DNA from: Bacteroidales bacterium UBA1035
Lineage (GTDB): Bacteria > Bacteroidota > Bacteroidia > Bacteroidales > Dysgonomonadaceae
Direction: 5' to 3'
DNA length: 55,194 nt
NCBI GenBank assembly: GCA_002316835.1
Contig: DCEG01000047.1
Location: 1 to 55,194, forward strand
In this document: in pieces, positions 1 to 8,253 of the stretch
Layout of the letters: each line of letters begins with the position of its first letter
Numbering within the stretch: position 1 is the first letter of the stretch
Notes under the pieces: model-generated
Databases searched by the model: none
The model's input: only the letters and a program-made list of their open reading frames with translations
Told to the model about the DNA's origin: nothing
Made by a program: the position numbers and the translations under genes

Positions 1-15
1 AGATTTTAGAGAACC

Positions 16-45
16 CTTTGTCAATGTCAGAAGACGTTGACAAAG
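16..45 (+). repeat. Hairpin of the CTTTGTCAA family
   Basis: The arms at 16-28 and 33-45 pair over 13 bp around a 4-nt loop. The single non-Watson-Crick position is T:G on this strand (a wobble in plus-strand RNA) but A:C on the other, so the structure suits a plus-strand transcript, perhaps the end of a gene outside the window. No T-run follows. The same CTTTGTCAA/TTGACAAAG arms recur at 38711-38741. Confidence 0.5.
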
Positions 46-64
46 ATGATGTAAAAACTATATT

Positions 65-787
65 TTACAAGTTCTCTTTTTCAAATTCAATTGCAGCGGG
101 GAACAGAATGTTGTTTTCGAGATGAATATGCCTGTGCAAGTCATTCTCAAATTCTTCTAACAAACTATATGTTACCCTGTATGTATTACAACCGTCTTCC
201 GGCGTCTCATAATTATTACTCAATTCACTTATCTTTCTGAAGCGGACACCTTCATTGTCATGCTCTATATGCATAGCATTAATCGGATTTTCGATGCTTC
301 CAAAAGGAGGCTTTATTAATTTCTCACCTCTGCTTTTTTTGTCAACCATTTCTATGATATATGGAAATAAAACGTTTTCTTCCTTTTGCATATGCGATGT
401 TAGTTCTTCTGCTGTTTGCCCAAATAATTCTCTGATTTCCAATAGCTCAGGATGATTATCCCCGTGAACGTTTGCTACTCTTTTCAGATAGGGTGTAATT
501 TCAGCAATTTTAGCCACCACATACCTGTGGTGTTTTTTCTTTATATAATCGGCGAGCAAGTCAATTGGCCACGATTGAAAATCAATATCGGCTTCTTCTT
601 TTTTAGCTAATACCTCTGATAACTCCTTTAAAATTAAGCTTTCGTCTATGTTTTTTTCTTTACTGGCAGTTGCGATGCTCCTGTTTCCATTGCAACAGAA
701 ATCGATTCTGTGTGCTTTAAAAATAGATGCTGCTTTGTAGTTTTGAGCTACAATTTCTCCAATAATACTTTCTGAATTTATTACCAT
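65..787 (-). CDS. ric: Iron-sulfur cluster repair di-iron protein (Ric/ScdA/YtfE)
   Basis: This 240-residue protein has the two-part layout of the RIC family. A short N-terminal ScdA_N/DUF542 domain contains the diagnostic paired cysteines (FCCNG, about residues 30-34). A hemerythrin-like helical domain follows, whose His and Glu residues (HHRY, HGDNHPE, HMQKEE, HIEHD, HRHIHLENNILFP) would hold a di-iron centre. RIC proteins repair Fe-S clusters damaged by nitric oxide or oxidative stress in the cytoplasm. The gene lies 76 bp downstream of the nitric oxide reductase gene on the same strand, and an Rrf2-type regulator is upstream, so an NO-responsive unit is likely. The start ATG follows an AT-rich leader just below a hairpin. 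Length and motifs are normal for the family. Confidence 0.93.
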   Translation of the reverse strand: MVINSESIIGEIVAQNYKAASIFKAHRIDFCCNGNRSIATASKEKNIDESLILKELSEVLAKKEEADIDFQSWPIDLLADYIKKKHHRYVVAKIAEITPYLKRVANVHGDNHPELLEIRELFGQTAEELTSHMQKEENVLFPYIIEMVDKKSRGEKLIKPPFGSIENPINAMHIEHDNEGVRFRKISELSNNYETPEDGCNTYRVTYSLLEEFENDLHRHIHLENNILFPAAIEFEKENL

Positions 788-809
788 TATTTTTATTTTT
801 TAGAAAATA

Positions 810-842
810 ATTGCACGCCCGCTAAATAACCGGGCGCGCAAT
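810..842 (-). terminator. Hairpin between norB and ric
   Basis: Arms of 12 nt (810-821 and 831-842) enclose a 9-nt loop. The one mismatch is A:C on the plus strand but a G:U wobble in minus-strand RNA, so the minus-strand transcript folds completely. Only a short T-rich tract (TATTTTCT) follows, so it may be a leaky terminator or an mRNA-stability element that sets the ric:norB ratio. Confidence 0.6.
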
Positions 843-863
843 CTGATGAATTAAATTAATTGT

Positions 864-3092
864 TTAGTTTTTATTTTTTTTAATAGTTAATTGATATACA
901 AATAAGAATAGCGTAAGTGTTCCAATACCGAATATGGTGTCGCCTACAATACGTAACCATTTAAATACATTTACAACGGGCTGTTGCATAAATTCTGCTG
1001 AACGTGCATACCACATTCCGTGATTTACGCTTGCAAATGTTTGCATTAATCCAACGGGCAGCAAGCTGATCAGTACCATCAAAAGCAAACCGATATTCAA
1101 CGTCCAGAATGTAAACTTTATGAGTTTAAGAAGCTTATCACTCCATACTTGCTTACGATACATACTGCGAAGTGCGAACAACATTAAGCCGATTCCTAAC
1201 ATACCATACACACCGAAGAGCGCCGCGTGTCCGTGTACAGGTGTTGTGTTCAGCCCTTGCATGTAATAAAGCGCGATAGGAGGATTGATGATGAATCCAA
1301 AAATTCCGGCCCCAAGGAAGTTCCAGAAAGCTACAGACAGCAAGAAATAAATAGGCCATTTATAATCTTCCAGCCATTGGGTTGATTTACTCATACGATA
1401 ATTGTGGAACGCTTCAAATCCGATTAACACCAACGGAATAACTTCCAGTGCGCTGAATGTTGCTCCCAATGCCATAACTGCTGTTGGCGTTCCCGTAAAA
1501 TACAAATGATGGAAAGTTCCTAAAATACCACCCGCAAGGAAGATTATAGTTGCGAACAACACGTTGTTGGTAGCCGATTTTATTCTCAATAGTCCCATTC
1601 TTACGAATAAGAATGCCGCAACTACCGTTGCAAATACTTCGAAGAAGCCTTCAACCCACAGGTGAACTACCCACCAGCGCCAATATTCTGCGATAGCGAG
1701 GTTTGTGGTGCGTCCCCACATCAAACCGGCTGCGTAGAAGAATGCGATGGCAAAACAGGAAATAAGGAAAAGTATCAACAATCCTTTTTCGCTGGTTCCT
1801 TTCTTGACAATAGGTATAATGGGGCGAATCATTAATGCCAGCCACAAGAATAATCCTATAAGGAGCAATACCTGCCAAAATCTTCCCAGATCAACATATT
1901 CATAACCCTGATGCCCGAACCAGAAGTTTTCAACTAATCCCATTTTTTGCATTACACCAAACCATTGTCCGATAAGTGAACCGGCAACAACAATAAGTAA
2001 TGCTATAAAGAGAACGTTTACACCCAGTTTTTGGAATTTCGGATCTTTTCCACTCAACGATGGAGCAATGTACAATCCGGTAGCCAGCCAGGCCGTTGCA
2101 ATCCAGAAGATAGCAATTTGTACGTGCCAGGTGCGAGTGATGGAGTAGGGAAGGAAGCTTGCGATATCGATACCATAAAGTGCATCACCTTCCACGCCAT
2201 AGTGTGCGGTTAATATACCGAGCATAACTTGCACCAGAATGAGAAGGTTTACAACCCAAAAATATTTCTTTGTCGCTCGCATCGATGGAGTAATTACCTG
2301 GTTCATCAATGGGTCGTCAACGGGTTTCAACACTTCTTCCTGTTGTGTGCGTGCTTGTACAAAAACAAGAATTCCAATTCCCACCAACAGCATTATGATA
2401 CTGAATCCCGTCCAGATAACCAGATCACCGGTTGGAACGTTCCCGATTTGGGCATCATTTGGCCAGTTGTGTGTATAGGTTATGGTTTCTCCCGGCCTTT
2501 CAGTCACACAAGCCCAAGAAGCCCAGAAGAAAAATTGCGCCATTTTTTCCATTCTGGCTTCGTCTTTGATGGCGTTTTTTGGAATGGCGTAATCAGAGCG
2601 CAACTTATCCAATGCCGGATCGTTCATAAATAACGATGTGTAGTGAGCTTTGACGTGTTCAAATGCTTCAATTCTTTCTGCAGCAATAGTAAGCGTTTTT
2701 GAAGCTTCGTCATAGGTATTCTTACGTAAAAATGTCTGAAGACGTTTTTCCAATGAAGCTTTTTGTTCTTCGCTTTGCGAATTAAAATCACCTCCGGCCC
2801 ATTTGTTCAGAAGATACTGTGCTTCACGGTGCAGGTAATCGGCAGTCCAATCAGGCGCTACGTACGCGCCGTGCCCCCATACAGAGCCTACTTCCTGGCC
2901 GCCTATGCTTTGCCAGACGTTCTGACCATCGTGGATATCACCCTTTGTAAAAAGAACGTTGCCTGCTTCATCTACTACCTGTTCAGGTACCGGCGGGGCT
3001 TTTTGGTAAATTTGAGTACCATAAAACAACAAAACAGCAAACGAAAGGCCTACCACTGAAAGTAGTGCAATCCAAAGTTTTTTGTGTGTCAT
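864..3092 (-). CDS. norB: Quinol-dependent nitric oxide reductase (qNOR)
   Basis: The 742-residue product matches single-subunit quinol nitric oxide reductase (NorB/NorZ). This inner-membrane heme-copper oxidase relative reduces 2 NO to N2O with electrons from quinol. An N-terminal membrane helix precedes a periplasmic region of about 200 residues (the cytochrome c-like fold fused in qNORs, without a CxxCH heme site). The catalytic membrane core begins near residue 225. Visible heme and FeB ligand motifs are H323 in RTWHVQ, VVHLWVEGFFEV, the GTFHHLY pair and the HGHAALFG segment. The size is typical for qNOR and larger than the NorB of two-subunit cNOR. Together with ric downstream and an Rrf2 regulator upstream, the role is best read as NO detoxification rather than full denitrification, since no nitrite reductase is present in the window. 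Confidence 0.94.
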   Translation of the reverse strand: MTHKKLWIALLSVVGLSFAVLLFYGTQIYQKAPPVPEQVVDEAGNVLFTKGDIHDGQNVWQSIGGQEVGSVWGHGAYVAPDWTADYLHREAQYLLNKWAGGDFNSQSEEQKASLEKRLQTFLRKNTYDEASKTLTIAAERIEAFEHVKAHYTSLFMNDPALDKLRSDYAIPKNAIKDEARMEKMAQFFFWASWACVTERPGETITYTHNWPNDAQIGNVPTGDLVIWTGFSIIMLLVGIGILVFVQARTQQEEVLKPVDDPLMNQVITPSMRATKKYFWVVNLLILVQVMLGILTAHYGVEGDALYGIDIASFLPYSITRTWHVQIAIFWIATAWLATGLYIAPSLSGKDPKFQKLGVNVLFIALLIVVAGSLIGQWFGVMQKMGLVENFWFGHQGYEYVDLGRFWQVLLLIGLFLWLALMIRPIIPIVKKGTSEKGLLILFLISCFAIAFFYAAGLMWGRTTNLAIAEYWRWWVVHLWVEGFFEVFATVVAAFLFVRMGLLRIKSATNNVLFATIIFLAGGILGTFHHLYFTGTPTAVMALGATFSALEVIPLVLIGFEAFHNYRMSKSTQWLEDYKWPIYFLLSVAFWNFLGAGIFGFIINPPIALYYMQGLNTTPVHGHAALFGVYGMLGIGLMLFALRSMYRKQVWSDKLLKLIKFTFWTLNIGLLLMVLISLLPVGLMQTFASVNHGMWYARSAEFMQQPVVNVFKWLRIVGDTIFGIGTLTLFLFVYQLTIKKNKN

Positions 3093-3164
3093 AAATTAAA
3101 CAAGTTTAATGATTAATAATTGGATTAAATTGAATATATAATACTTAAAATCACATTTTTATCT

Positions 3165-3190
3165 TATTTCGGATGAAAATGTCCGAAATA
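3165..3190. promoter_or_regulatory. Perfect inverted repeat ahead of norB (candidate operator)
   Basis: TATTTCGGA and TCCGAAATA form perfect 9-bp arms around the 8-nt spacer TGAAAATG. The site lies between the Rrf2 gene (stop at 3205) and the norB start (3092). On the minus strand no T-run follows, so a transcription-factor site is likelier than a terminator. A weak -7-like element (TAAACTTG, 3108-3101) would place the repeat well upstream of the norB start site, as for an activator. Confidence 0.6.
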
Positions 3191-3204
3191 GATGAAAAAA
3201 AATT

Positions 3205-3639
3205 TTATCTTAACAAAACATCTATATTTGTTTGCAGTTTGGATGCCATATCGAAAACCGATGTCGACTCCAGCATGTTTCGTAATTTTGTTCTTATCTC
3301 TATAAATCTATCGTGAACGGGGCATGGATTCGAATCATCGCATCCGGTTAATCCTAAAGGGCATTGCCAAAAAAGGTCGTCGCCATCAATGACCGTAACG
3401 ATATCGATCATTCTAACCGATTTCATCTTGTCGTTACTTATTTCAAATCCTCCGTTCGGGCCTGTAAAAGAAGAAATTAAACCGTTTTTAGATAAAGTTC
3501 CTAATATTTTAGCTGTGAATGCCTCGGGAGAATCAATTTTTTTTGCGATATCTCCCAGCGTAACTCTCTGATTATCTATTGACTGAATGCCAATATATAC
3601 GATTGCTTTTATACCGTATTTACACGTTTTAGAGAACAT
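3205..3639 (-). CDS. Rrf2-family regulator with a three-cysteine Fe-S motif
   Basis: This 144-residue protein has the Rrf2 winged helix at its N terminus (MFSKTCKYGIKA start, DIAKKIDSPEAFTAKIL recognition region). C93, C100 and C106 lie in the segment WQCPLGLTGC and NPCPVH. Three clustered cysteines hold a [2Fe-2S] or [4Fe-4S] cluster in IscR and NsrR, so this is probably an NO- or redox-sensing repressor or activator. It sits directly upstream of norB and ric on the same strand, which suggests it controls them, though the sequence does not prove which site it binds. A well-formed Bacteroidota promoter precedes it at 3657-3687. Confidence 0.88.
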   Translation of the reverse strand: MFSKTCKYGIKAIVYIGIQSIDNQRVTLGDIAKKIDSPEAFTAKILGTLSKNGLISSFTGPNGGFEISNDKMKSVRMIDIVTVIDGDDLFWQCPLGLTGCDDSNPCPVHDRFIEIRTKLRNMLESTSVFDMASKLQTNIDVLLR

Positions 3640-3656
3640 CTGTGATTCTTTAAGTA

Positions 3657-3687
3657 CAAATGTATGTTTTATTTGATAAAAAACAAA
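3657..3687 (-). promoter_or_regulatory. Bacteroidota-type promoter of the Rrf2 gene
   Basis: On the minus strand a TTTG -33 element (3687-3684) and TACATTTG (3664-3657, consensus TAnnTTTG) are separated by 19 nt. The predicted start site is near 3652, about 13 nt ahead of the ATG at 3639. Confidence 0.6.
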
Positions 3688-3722
3688 AAGTTGTACATTT
3701 TTTTTGCAAATAACGTCTAGTT

Positions 3723-4379
3723 TTATACCGGAATTAAATATGCTGCCAAAACATGGCTTGCCAAACCAAGTAAAACAAAAATATGAAAAACCGCATGTAC
3801 GAACTCTCTTTTTGCTGTAGCGTAAATAATAGCTCCTACTATATAAAATAGACCACCTGCAATCAGCCAGTAAATTACTTCGATGCAGTTTTTTTCGTTT
3901 GCCGTTTCTATGAGCGGTTTAAAGGCGATAAGTACCACCAACCCCATTAGCACGTACGATGCAGTTTTTAAATGACTGTTTCGTTTAATTTTTCCAAAAC
4001 TCACAAAAATACCGATAAGTGCAATTATCCAAACCAGCCCGAACAACAACCATCCCCAAAACTGAGCTTCGCGCAACAAAATAAGTGTGAATGGCGAATA
4101 GCTTGCAGCAATGAGTAAATAAATACTGGCATGGTCGAAATGGCGTAATTGGGCTTTAGTTTTCGGTTCTTGCACGTAATGATAAATGGTTGAGGAGAGC
4201 ATGCATGCCAACATTCCAAAACCGAAAATTGCGTAAGCAGTAATAGCCCAGCCGTTATCAGCAAGAATTGCTTTGCGAAGCAATAAAACAATTGCGATAA
4301 TTGCCAATATTACGCCTGCGGCGTGAGATAGGTAATTGGCGCGTTCTTCGCGGATTGTATAAAACTTTTCGCTACTCAT
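3723..4379 (-). CDS. Hemolysin III / PAQR-family membrane protein
   Basis: The 218-residue product is a seven-helix membrane protein of the HlyIII/PAQR family (related to YqfA). It shows the family's conserved polar residues: LSHAAG near residue 18, SSTIYH near residue 62, HFDHASIYLLIAASYSPF near 79-96, and HAVFHIFVLLGLASH near the C terminus. The His and Asp residues form a zinc site in characterised PAQR proteins. The biological role in bacteria is poorly defined, and the hemolysin name rests on overexpression studies of Bacillus homologues. Its ATG overlaps the end of the upstream gene by 8 bp, so it is probably translated with the sigma-factor operon, although a functional link is only inferred. 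Confidence 0.88.
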   Translation of the reverse strand: MSSEKFYTIREERANYLSHAAGVILAIIAIVLLLRKAILADNGWAITAYAIFGFGMLACMLSSTIYHYVQEPKTKAQLRHFDHASIYLLIAASYSPFTLILLREAQFWGWLLFGLVWIIALIGIFVSFGKIKRNSHLKTASYVLMGLVVLIAFKPLIETANEKNCIEVIYWLIAGGLFYIVGAIIYATAKREFVHAVFHIFVLLGLASHVLAAYLIPV

Positions 4380-5577
4380 TTATTGTCATATTCAATGTAA
4401 CTTTCCAGTCGGTTTCAGACCAATGTGGAGAGCCTAATAAAAGCCGTTTAATTTCTATTTCTATGCCAGGACATGAAATTTCTTTTATTACGATACTGCC
4501 GGGTTGCCCTTGTCCGTTCACATAGAACTCTACTTTAACTGAAATAGTCTCATTCGCACAAATAGCTTTATCGTAATTTTCTTTGAAATACTTTTTGAAT
4601 TCAGTTTCACCGAAAACAGGAATCGTGTCTTTTACTTGTGATACTGACCCTGTAACCGATTTTCTCTTCTGTGTTCCATGAGCCACCACAACTACTTCCT
4701 CTAAAGCCATATCATCGGATTTCATCATAACATCGCCTACGTTGTCTTTTAATGGTATTTCAACATTTTTCATTCCCACGTATGATGCGATCAAATTACT
4801 TTTTTCCTCTTTGGGAACGGTTAAGTGAAACTTTCCGTCTATATCAGTTACTGCCCCCAGCTGTGTATCTTTAATATTTATTGTTGCTCCCATAATGGGT
4901 TCACCGGTTTCATCCACGATTTTTCCCGAAATGGTTTTTGTGCTGGAAGTAGTGGTTACACCTGCCACTGTGCCCTGAAAGGCTTCTTTTCTGGGTTGGA
5001 CGGCTCTTGCAACGGATATTTGTTCCGGTTCAATAGTTGTTACAACTCTTTCCGGTTGTCTGGGGTATGCTGCTTCCTGCTCCGTAACTTCATCTGCTCT
5101 TTCTGTTACAACGGGTTTGGAGACTTCTATCTCCTGAACTGCAATTTCTTTAGGAGCAGCTGTTACAATTTTCTCTTCTTCTTGCTTAGGCAGTGAGTGA
5201 TCGGCCACCAAAACAGTATCTTTCTCAGGTGAAAGAACGGTTGTTTCTTCTTGCTTTACGGTTTCAGATGAAGCAACCTGAATATCTTTCAAATTGGGTT
5301 GACGAAGCAAAAAAGGGATACCGATAAGTAATACAAACACGGCAGCCGCAGCCCATATCCATACACGTTTATCAATGCGTTTGGATTGCGGAGCCAGTTG
5401 CTTTTCCAATCCCTCAATCGCTGCAATATGGTCACCCGGCACCGAATCGAATCCGTCGATGGCATCTTGCAGAAAAGAGTCATTCATTGCCTCGCGTTCC
5501 AACCGATTGGCTTCCTTTCCGTGCCGTTTTCCGTGTATGTAATCTTTTAAATTCACTTTGTTCGTTGTAATTTGCAC
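4372..5577 (-). CDS. Anti-sigma-like/TonB-like protein with carboxypeptidase-regulatory domain
   Basis: The 401-residue protein starts with a charged cytoplasmic segment of about 70 residues resembling the N terminus of Bacteroidota anti-sigma/TonB hybrids (it has no zinc-binding HxxxCxxC). One membrane helix follows (about 72-91), then a Glu/Val/Pro-rich linker. A CarboxypepD_reg-like beta domain (about 217-300) contains the GKIVDETGEPIMGATI pattern and ends in LEEVVVVAHGTQKRKSVTG, the string that normally marks the plug entrance of SusC-type receptors. The last 80 residues resemble a TonB C-terminal domain (VKVEFYVNGQGQPG, SPHW). There is no outer-membrane barrel. It lies just downstream of an ECF sigma gene, so a sigma-partner role is likely; the ligand is unknown. 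Confidence 0.72.
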   Translation of the reverse strand: MQITTNKVNLKDYIHGKRHGKEANRLEREAMNDSFLQDAIDGFDSVPGDHIAAIEGLEKQLAPQSKRIDKRVWIWAAAAVFVLLIGIPFLLRQPNLKDIQVASSETVKQEETTVLSPEKDTVLVADHSLPKQEEEKIVTAAPKEIAVQEIEVSKPVVTERADEVTEQEAAYPRQPERVVTTIEPEQISVARAVQPRKEAFQGTVAGVTTTSSTKTISGKIVDETGEPIMGATINIKDTQLGAVTDIDGKFHLTVPKEEKSNLIASYVGMKNVEIPLKDNVGDVMMKSDDMALEEVVVVAHGTQKRKSVTGSVSQVKDTIPVFGETEFKKYFKENYDKAICANETISVKVEFYVNGQGQPGSIVIKEISCPGIEIEIKRLLLGSPHWSETDWKVTLNMTINE

Positions 5578-5684
5578 GTTGTGCGTTATTTGCTTCGCGT
5601 AATTTGTTCGCTTTGCTCACGTAATTTGTTGTGATGTAACCGCTTCAACGATACGATTGAATTACCACTGAATAATCTATTGAA

Positions 5685-6260
5685 TTACAATTGAATTTCC
5701 AATATTCGTTTGATGCAATTCTTCAAATTTCTCTTCCCGTTCTGAATATAACTTTTCACTTTGTCGAGCGTGTAACCTGTCAACGAAACGATATCGGCAT
5801 ACGATTTGTTTTCGTAATAAAAATATTCGATGCTCGTTCGCTGCTCTACACCCAATTCCGTCATACAATGTTCCAATGCTGATTTTTCTTCGTTCGACTG
5901 CTCTTCATCTAATAGAGTAAAAAAATCGCCGTTTTCCATAATTGTCTCGTTAATATCTTCGAAAAAGACCTGTTTTTCTTTCCTTATTTTCAACAAGCAA
6001 TGATTTTTTGCTACGGTGTAAAGCCAAGAATGAAAGTTGGTTATGCTGTATTTTGTAATCTTTTGATTTAGATCTTCAAACAAATCCATAACGGCATCCT
6101 GTGCATCGGATTCGTTGCCCAAATATTTCAAACACAACCCGTACAGCATTGGAATATAGCGACGATACAATTCGTGAAAATATATTGTCTGACCTCCGTT
6201 TTTGTACAGCTCAACCAATTCTTCGTTCGATAATTTTGCTATGTCCCTGTTGGTTCTCAA
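5685..6260 (-). CDS. ECF-type RNA polymerase sigma-70 factor
   Basis: The 191-residue protein has sigma region 2 (YRRYIPMLYGLCLKYLGN and DAQDAVMDLFEDL, about 33-68; then FHSWLYTVAKNHCL) and region 4 (ERTSIEYFYYENKSYADIVSLTGYTLDKVKSYI, about 138-170). No region 1 or 3 is present, as expected for the extracytoplasmic-function group. It precedes the anti-sigma/TonB-like gene on the same strand with a gap of about 107 bp and is divergent from the VWA-domain gene. By analogy with other Bacteroidota sigma loci it probably directs transcription of its own operon and perhaps of the divergent gene. A -7-like box lies at 6295-6302. Confidence 0.9.
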   Translation of the reverse strand: MRTNRDIAKLSNEELVELYKNGGQTIYFHELYRRYIPMLYGLCLKYLGNESDAQDAVMDLFEDLNQKITKYSITNFHSWLYTVAKNHCLLKIRKEKQVFFEDINETIMENGDFFTLLDEEQSNEEKSALEHCMTELGVEQRTSIEYFYYENKSYADIVSLTGYTLDKVKSYIQNGKRNLKNCIKRILEIQL

Positions 6261-6294
6261 TAAGTTGACGTTTCAATACATTTATCCCGGTACA

Positions 6295-6302
6295 CAAATG
6301 TA
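6295..6302 (-). promoter_or_regulatory. -7 box for the ECF sigma gene
   Basis: The minus strand reads TACATTTG, matching TAnnTTTG, 35 nt above the sigma start codon. I see no convincing -33 TTTG at the usual spacing, so the promoter may need an activator. Confidence 0.4.
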
Positions 6303-6323
6303 AGAAATTTATCGGTTCGGTTA

Positions 6324-6338
6324 TGGAATTTCATTCCA
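6324..6338. promoter_or_regulatory. Inverted repeat TGGAAT-ttc-ATTCCA between divergent genes
   Basis: Perfect 6-bp arms with a 3-nt spacer sit in the 133-bp region between the sigma gene and the VWA gene. Position and symmetry suit an operator shared by both promoters; the binding protein is unknown. Confidence 0.35.
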
Positions 6339-6393
6339 ATTTGTATCTCTTTAGTAGAACCTCAAAAAATATTCATTATAAAAACTTGAAATT

Positions 6394-8253
6394 ATGAAAG
6401 CAACATTGCAAAGAATCGGGATGATTCTATTTATGACAGGATTTATTTTTTCTGCCCTTGCGCAGGAAATGGAAGTGAGTGGAACGGTGTATGACGTGCA
6501 AGACAAATCGCCGTTAATTGGTGTAACGGTAACGGTTAAAGGCACAAATATAGGCACGGTTACCGATATGAATGGGAAATACCGGATTAAAACCGAGAAA
6601 GGCAAAATATTGATTTTCGATTATGTGGGTTTTAAAACGCAAGAGATTAAAGTGAAAAGTTCCCGATTAGATGTCTTTTTAAAACAAGACGTGGAACTGT
6701 TGGAAGAAGTTGTTGTAGTGGGATATGGAAGCAAGGCAAAGCATATTATGACGGGTAGTGTATCAGCCGTTGCAGTTGCCGATCATTCTTATTACAGGCC
6801 GCCGGTGGTTATGCCTTATCCGCGTGAAGTAAATACTGAAGAATACGAAGCATTTAAAGAAAACCGTTTTCTATCGGCCGTTCAGAATCCGTTGTCCACG
6901 TTTTCGTTGGATGTGGATGCCGCGTCGTACGGAAATATCCGCCGGATGATTAACCAGGGGCAGGTACCCGAAAAAGATGCCGTGAGGGTGGAAGAAATAA
7001 TTAATTATTTTTCGTATAATTACCCGCAACCTACGGATGGGCATCCTGTGCGAATTGTGACGGAAACAACGGTTTGCCCGTGGAATAAGAAACACAATAT
7101 TGTGCGCATTGGTGTGAAAGCGAAAGAAATTCCATCGGAAACGTTGCCGGCAAGCAATTTTGTGTTTTTAATTGATGTTTCGGGTTCGATGTATGGAGCC
7201 GATAAACTGCCGTTGGTTAAATCATCGATGAAGTTGTTAGTGAATAATCTTCGTCCGAAAGACCGTGTGGCCATTGTGGCGTATGCAGGTGCGGCGGGTG
7301 AAGTGTTGCCCTCGACCAGTGCCTCGGATAAACAAAAAATTATGGATGCATTGGAAAACCTGCGAGCCGGAGGCTCCACGGCCGGAGGTGCAGGGATTCA
7401 GCTGGCGTATAAAATTGCCGAAAAGAATTTGGTGAAGGGTGGAAATAATAGAGTAATTTTGTGTACCGACGGCGATTTTAATGTAGGTGTTTCGAGTACC
7501 GAAGGATTGGAGTTGCTGATTGAAACCAAACGTAAATCGGGTGTTTTCTTAACCGTTCTCGGTTACGGAATGGGAAATTATAAGGACAACAAGTTGCAAA
7601 CATTGGCAGAGAAAGGGAACGGAAATCACGCGTATATCGATAATTTGCAGGAAGCCAACAAGGTATTGGTAAACGAGTTCGGCAGCACCATGTATGCCGT
7701 GGCAAAAGATGTGAAACTGCAAGTGGAATTTAATCCCAATTTTGTAAACGCGTATCGGTTAATCGGCTACGAAAGCCGTTTGCTCAACGATGAAGATTTT
7801 AACGATGATACTAAAGATGCGGGCGAATTGGGCGCCGGGCATACGGTTACGGCTTTGTATGAAATTGTTCCTGCGGGTGTGGATATGCCTGTCGGCAAAG
7901 TGGATAAACTGAAATACCAACAAACCAAGAACGATGTTTCGATGCCCAAATTCACCGATTCCAACGAATTGCTGACCGTGAAACTTCGTTACAAAAAGCC
8001 AACCGAGGATGTGAGCAAGAAGCTGGAAGTTCCGGTGTTGGCAAACAACGTGAATTTAAATGTATCGCAAGATTTTAATTTTGTTATGGCCGTGGCTATG
8101 TTTGGGCAATTGCTTCGCGATAGCGATTATAAGGGCGATGCTACGTACAAAAAAGTGGTGGAACTTGCCCGCAAGGGATTGGATAATGATCCGAATGGCT
8201 ATCGGAGGGAGTTTGTACGGTTGGTGGAAGTGGTGGAACAGATGGAGAAATAA
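6394..8253 (+). CDS. VWA-domain protein with carboxypeptidase-regulatory-like N terminus (YfbK-like)
   Basis: The 619-residue protein begins with a signal peptide (cleavage likely after ALAQ). A CarboxypepD_reg-like domain (about 25-100) follows, then the SusC-like string LEEVVVVGYGSKAKHIMTGSVS (about 104-125). Next come a VWA_N segment (STFSLDVDAASYGNIRRMI), a von Willebrand A domain with a MIDAS motif DVSGS at 261-265 and DGDFNVG further on, and a YfbK-type C-terminal region. VWA domains bind ligands through a metal ion, so a periplasmic or surface scaffold role is likely, but no enzymatic function can be assigned. It is divergent from the ECF sigma gene and shares the regulatory-domain plus plug-tail layout with that operon's membrane protein, which points to one system. 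Confidence 0.87.
   Translation: MKATLQRIGMILFMTGFIFSALAQEMEVSGTVYDVQDKSPLIGVTVTVKGTNIGTVTDMNGKYRIKTEKGKILIFDYVGFKTQEIKVKSSRLDVFLKQDVELLEEVVVVGYGSKAKHIMTGSVSAVAVADHSYYRPPVVMPYPREVNTEEYEAFKENRFLSAVQNPLSTFSLDVDAASYGNIRRMINQGQVPEKDAVRVEEIINYFSYNYPQPTDGHPVRIVTETTVCPWNKKHNIVRIGVKAKEIPSETLPASNFVFLIDVSGSMYGADKLPLVKSSMKLLVNNLRPKDRVAIVAYAGAAGEVLPSTSASDKQKIMDALENLRAGGSTAGGAGIQLAYKIAEKNLVKGGNNRVILCTDGDFNVGVSSTEGLELLIETKRKSGVFLTVLGYGMGNYKDNKLQTLAEKGNGNHAYIDNLQEANKVLVNEFGSTMYAVAKDVKLQVEFNPNFVNAYRLIGYESRLLNDEDFNDDTKDAGELGAGHTVTALYEIVPAGVDMPVGKVDKLKYQQTKNDVSMPKFTDSNELLTVKLRYKKPTEDVSKKLEVPVLANNVNLNVSQDFNFVMAVAMFGQLLRDSDYKGDATYKKVVELARKGLDNDPNGYRREFVRLVEVVEQMEK

Noticed and set aside
2229..2633. 134-residue frame opposite norB
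   Set aside because: It is antisense to the conserved reductase and its composition reflects the other strand.
5600..5690. Short direct repeats (TAATTTGTT and ATTGAATTAC) between the sigma and partner genes
   Set aside because: They are only 9-10 bp, AT-rich and irregularly spaced, so they are probably local slippage and not a defined site.
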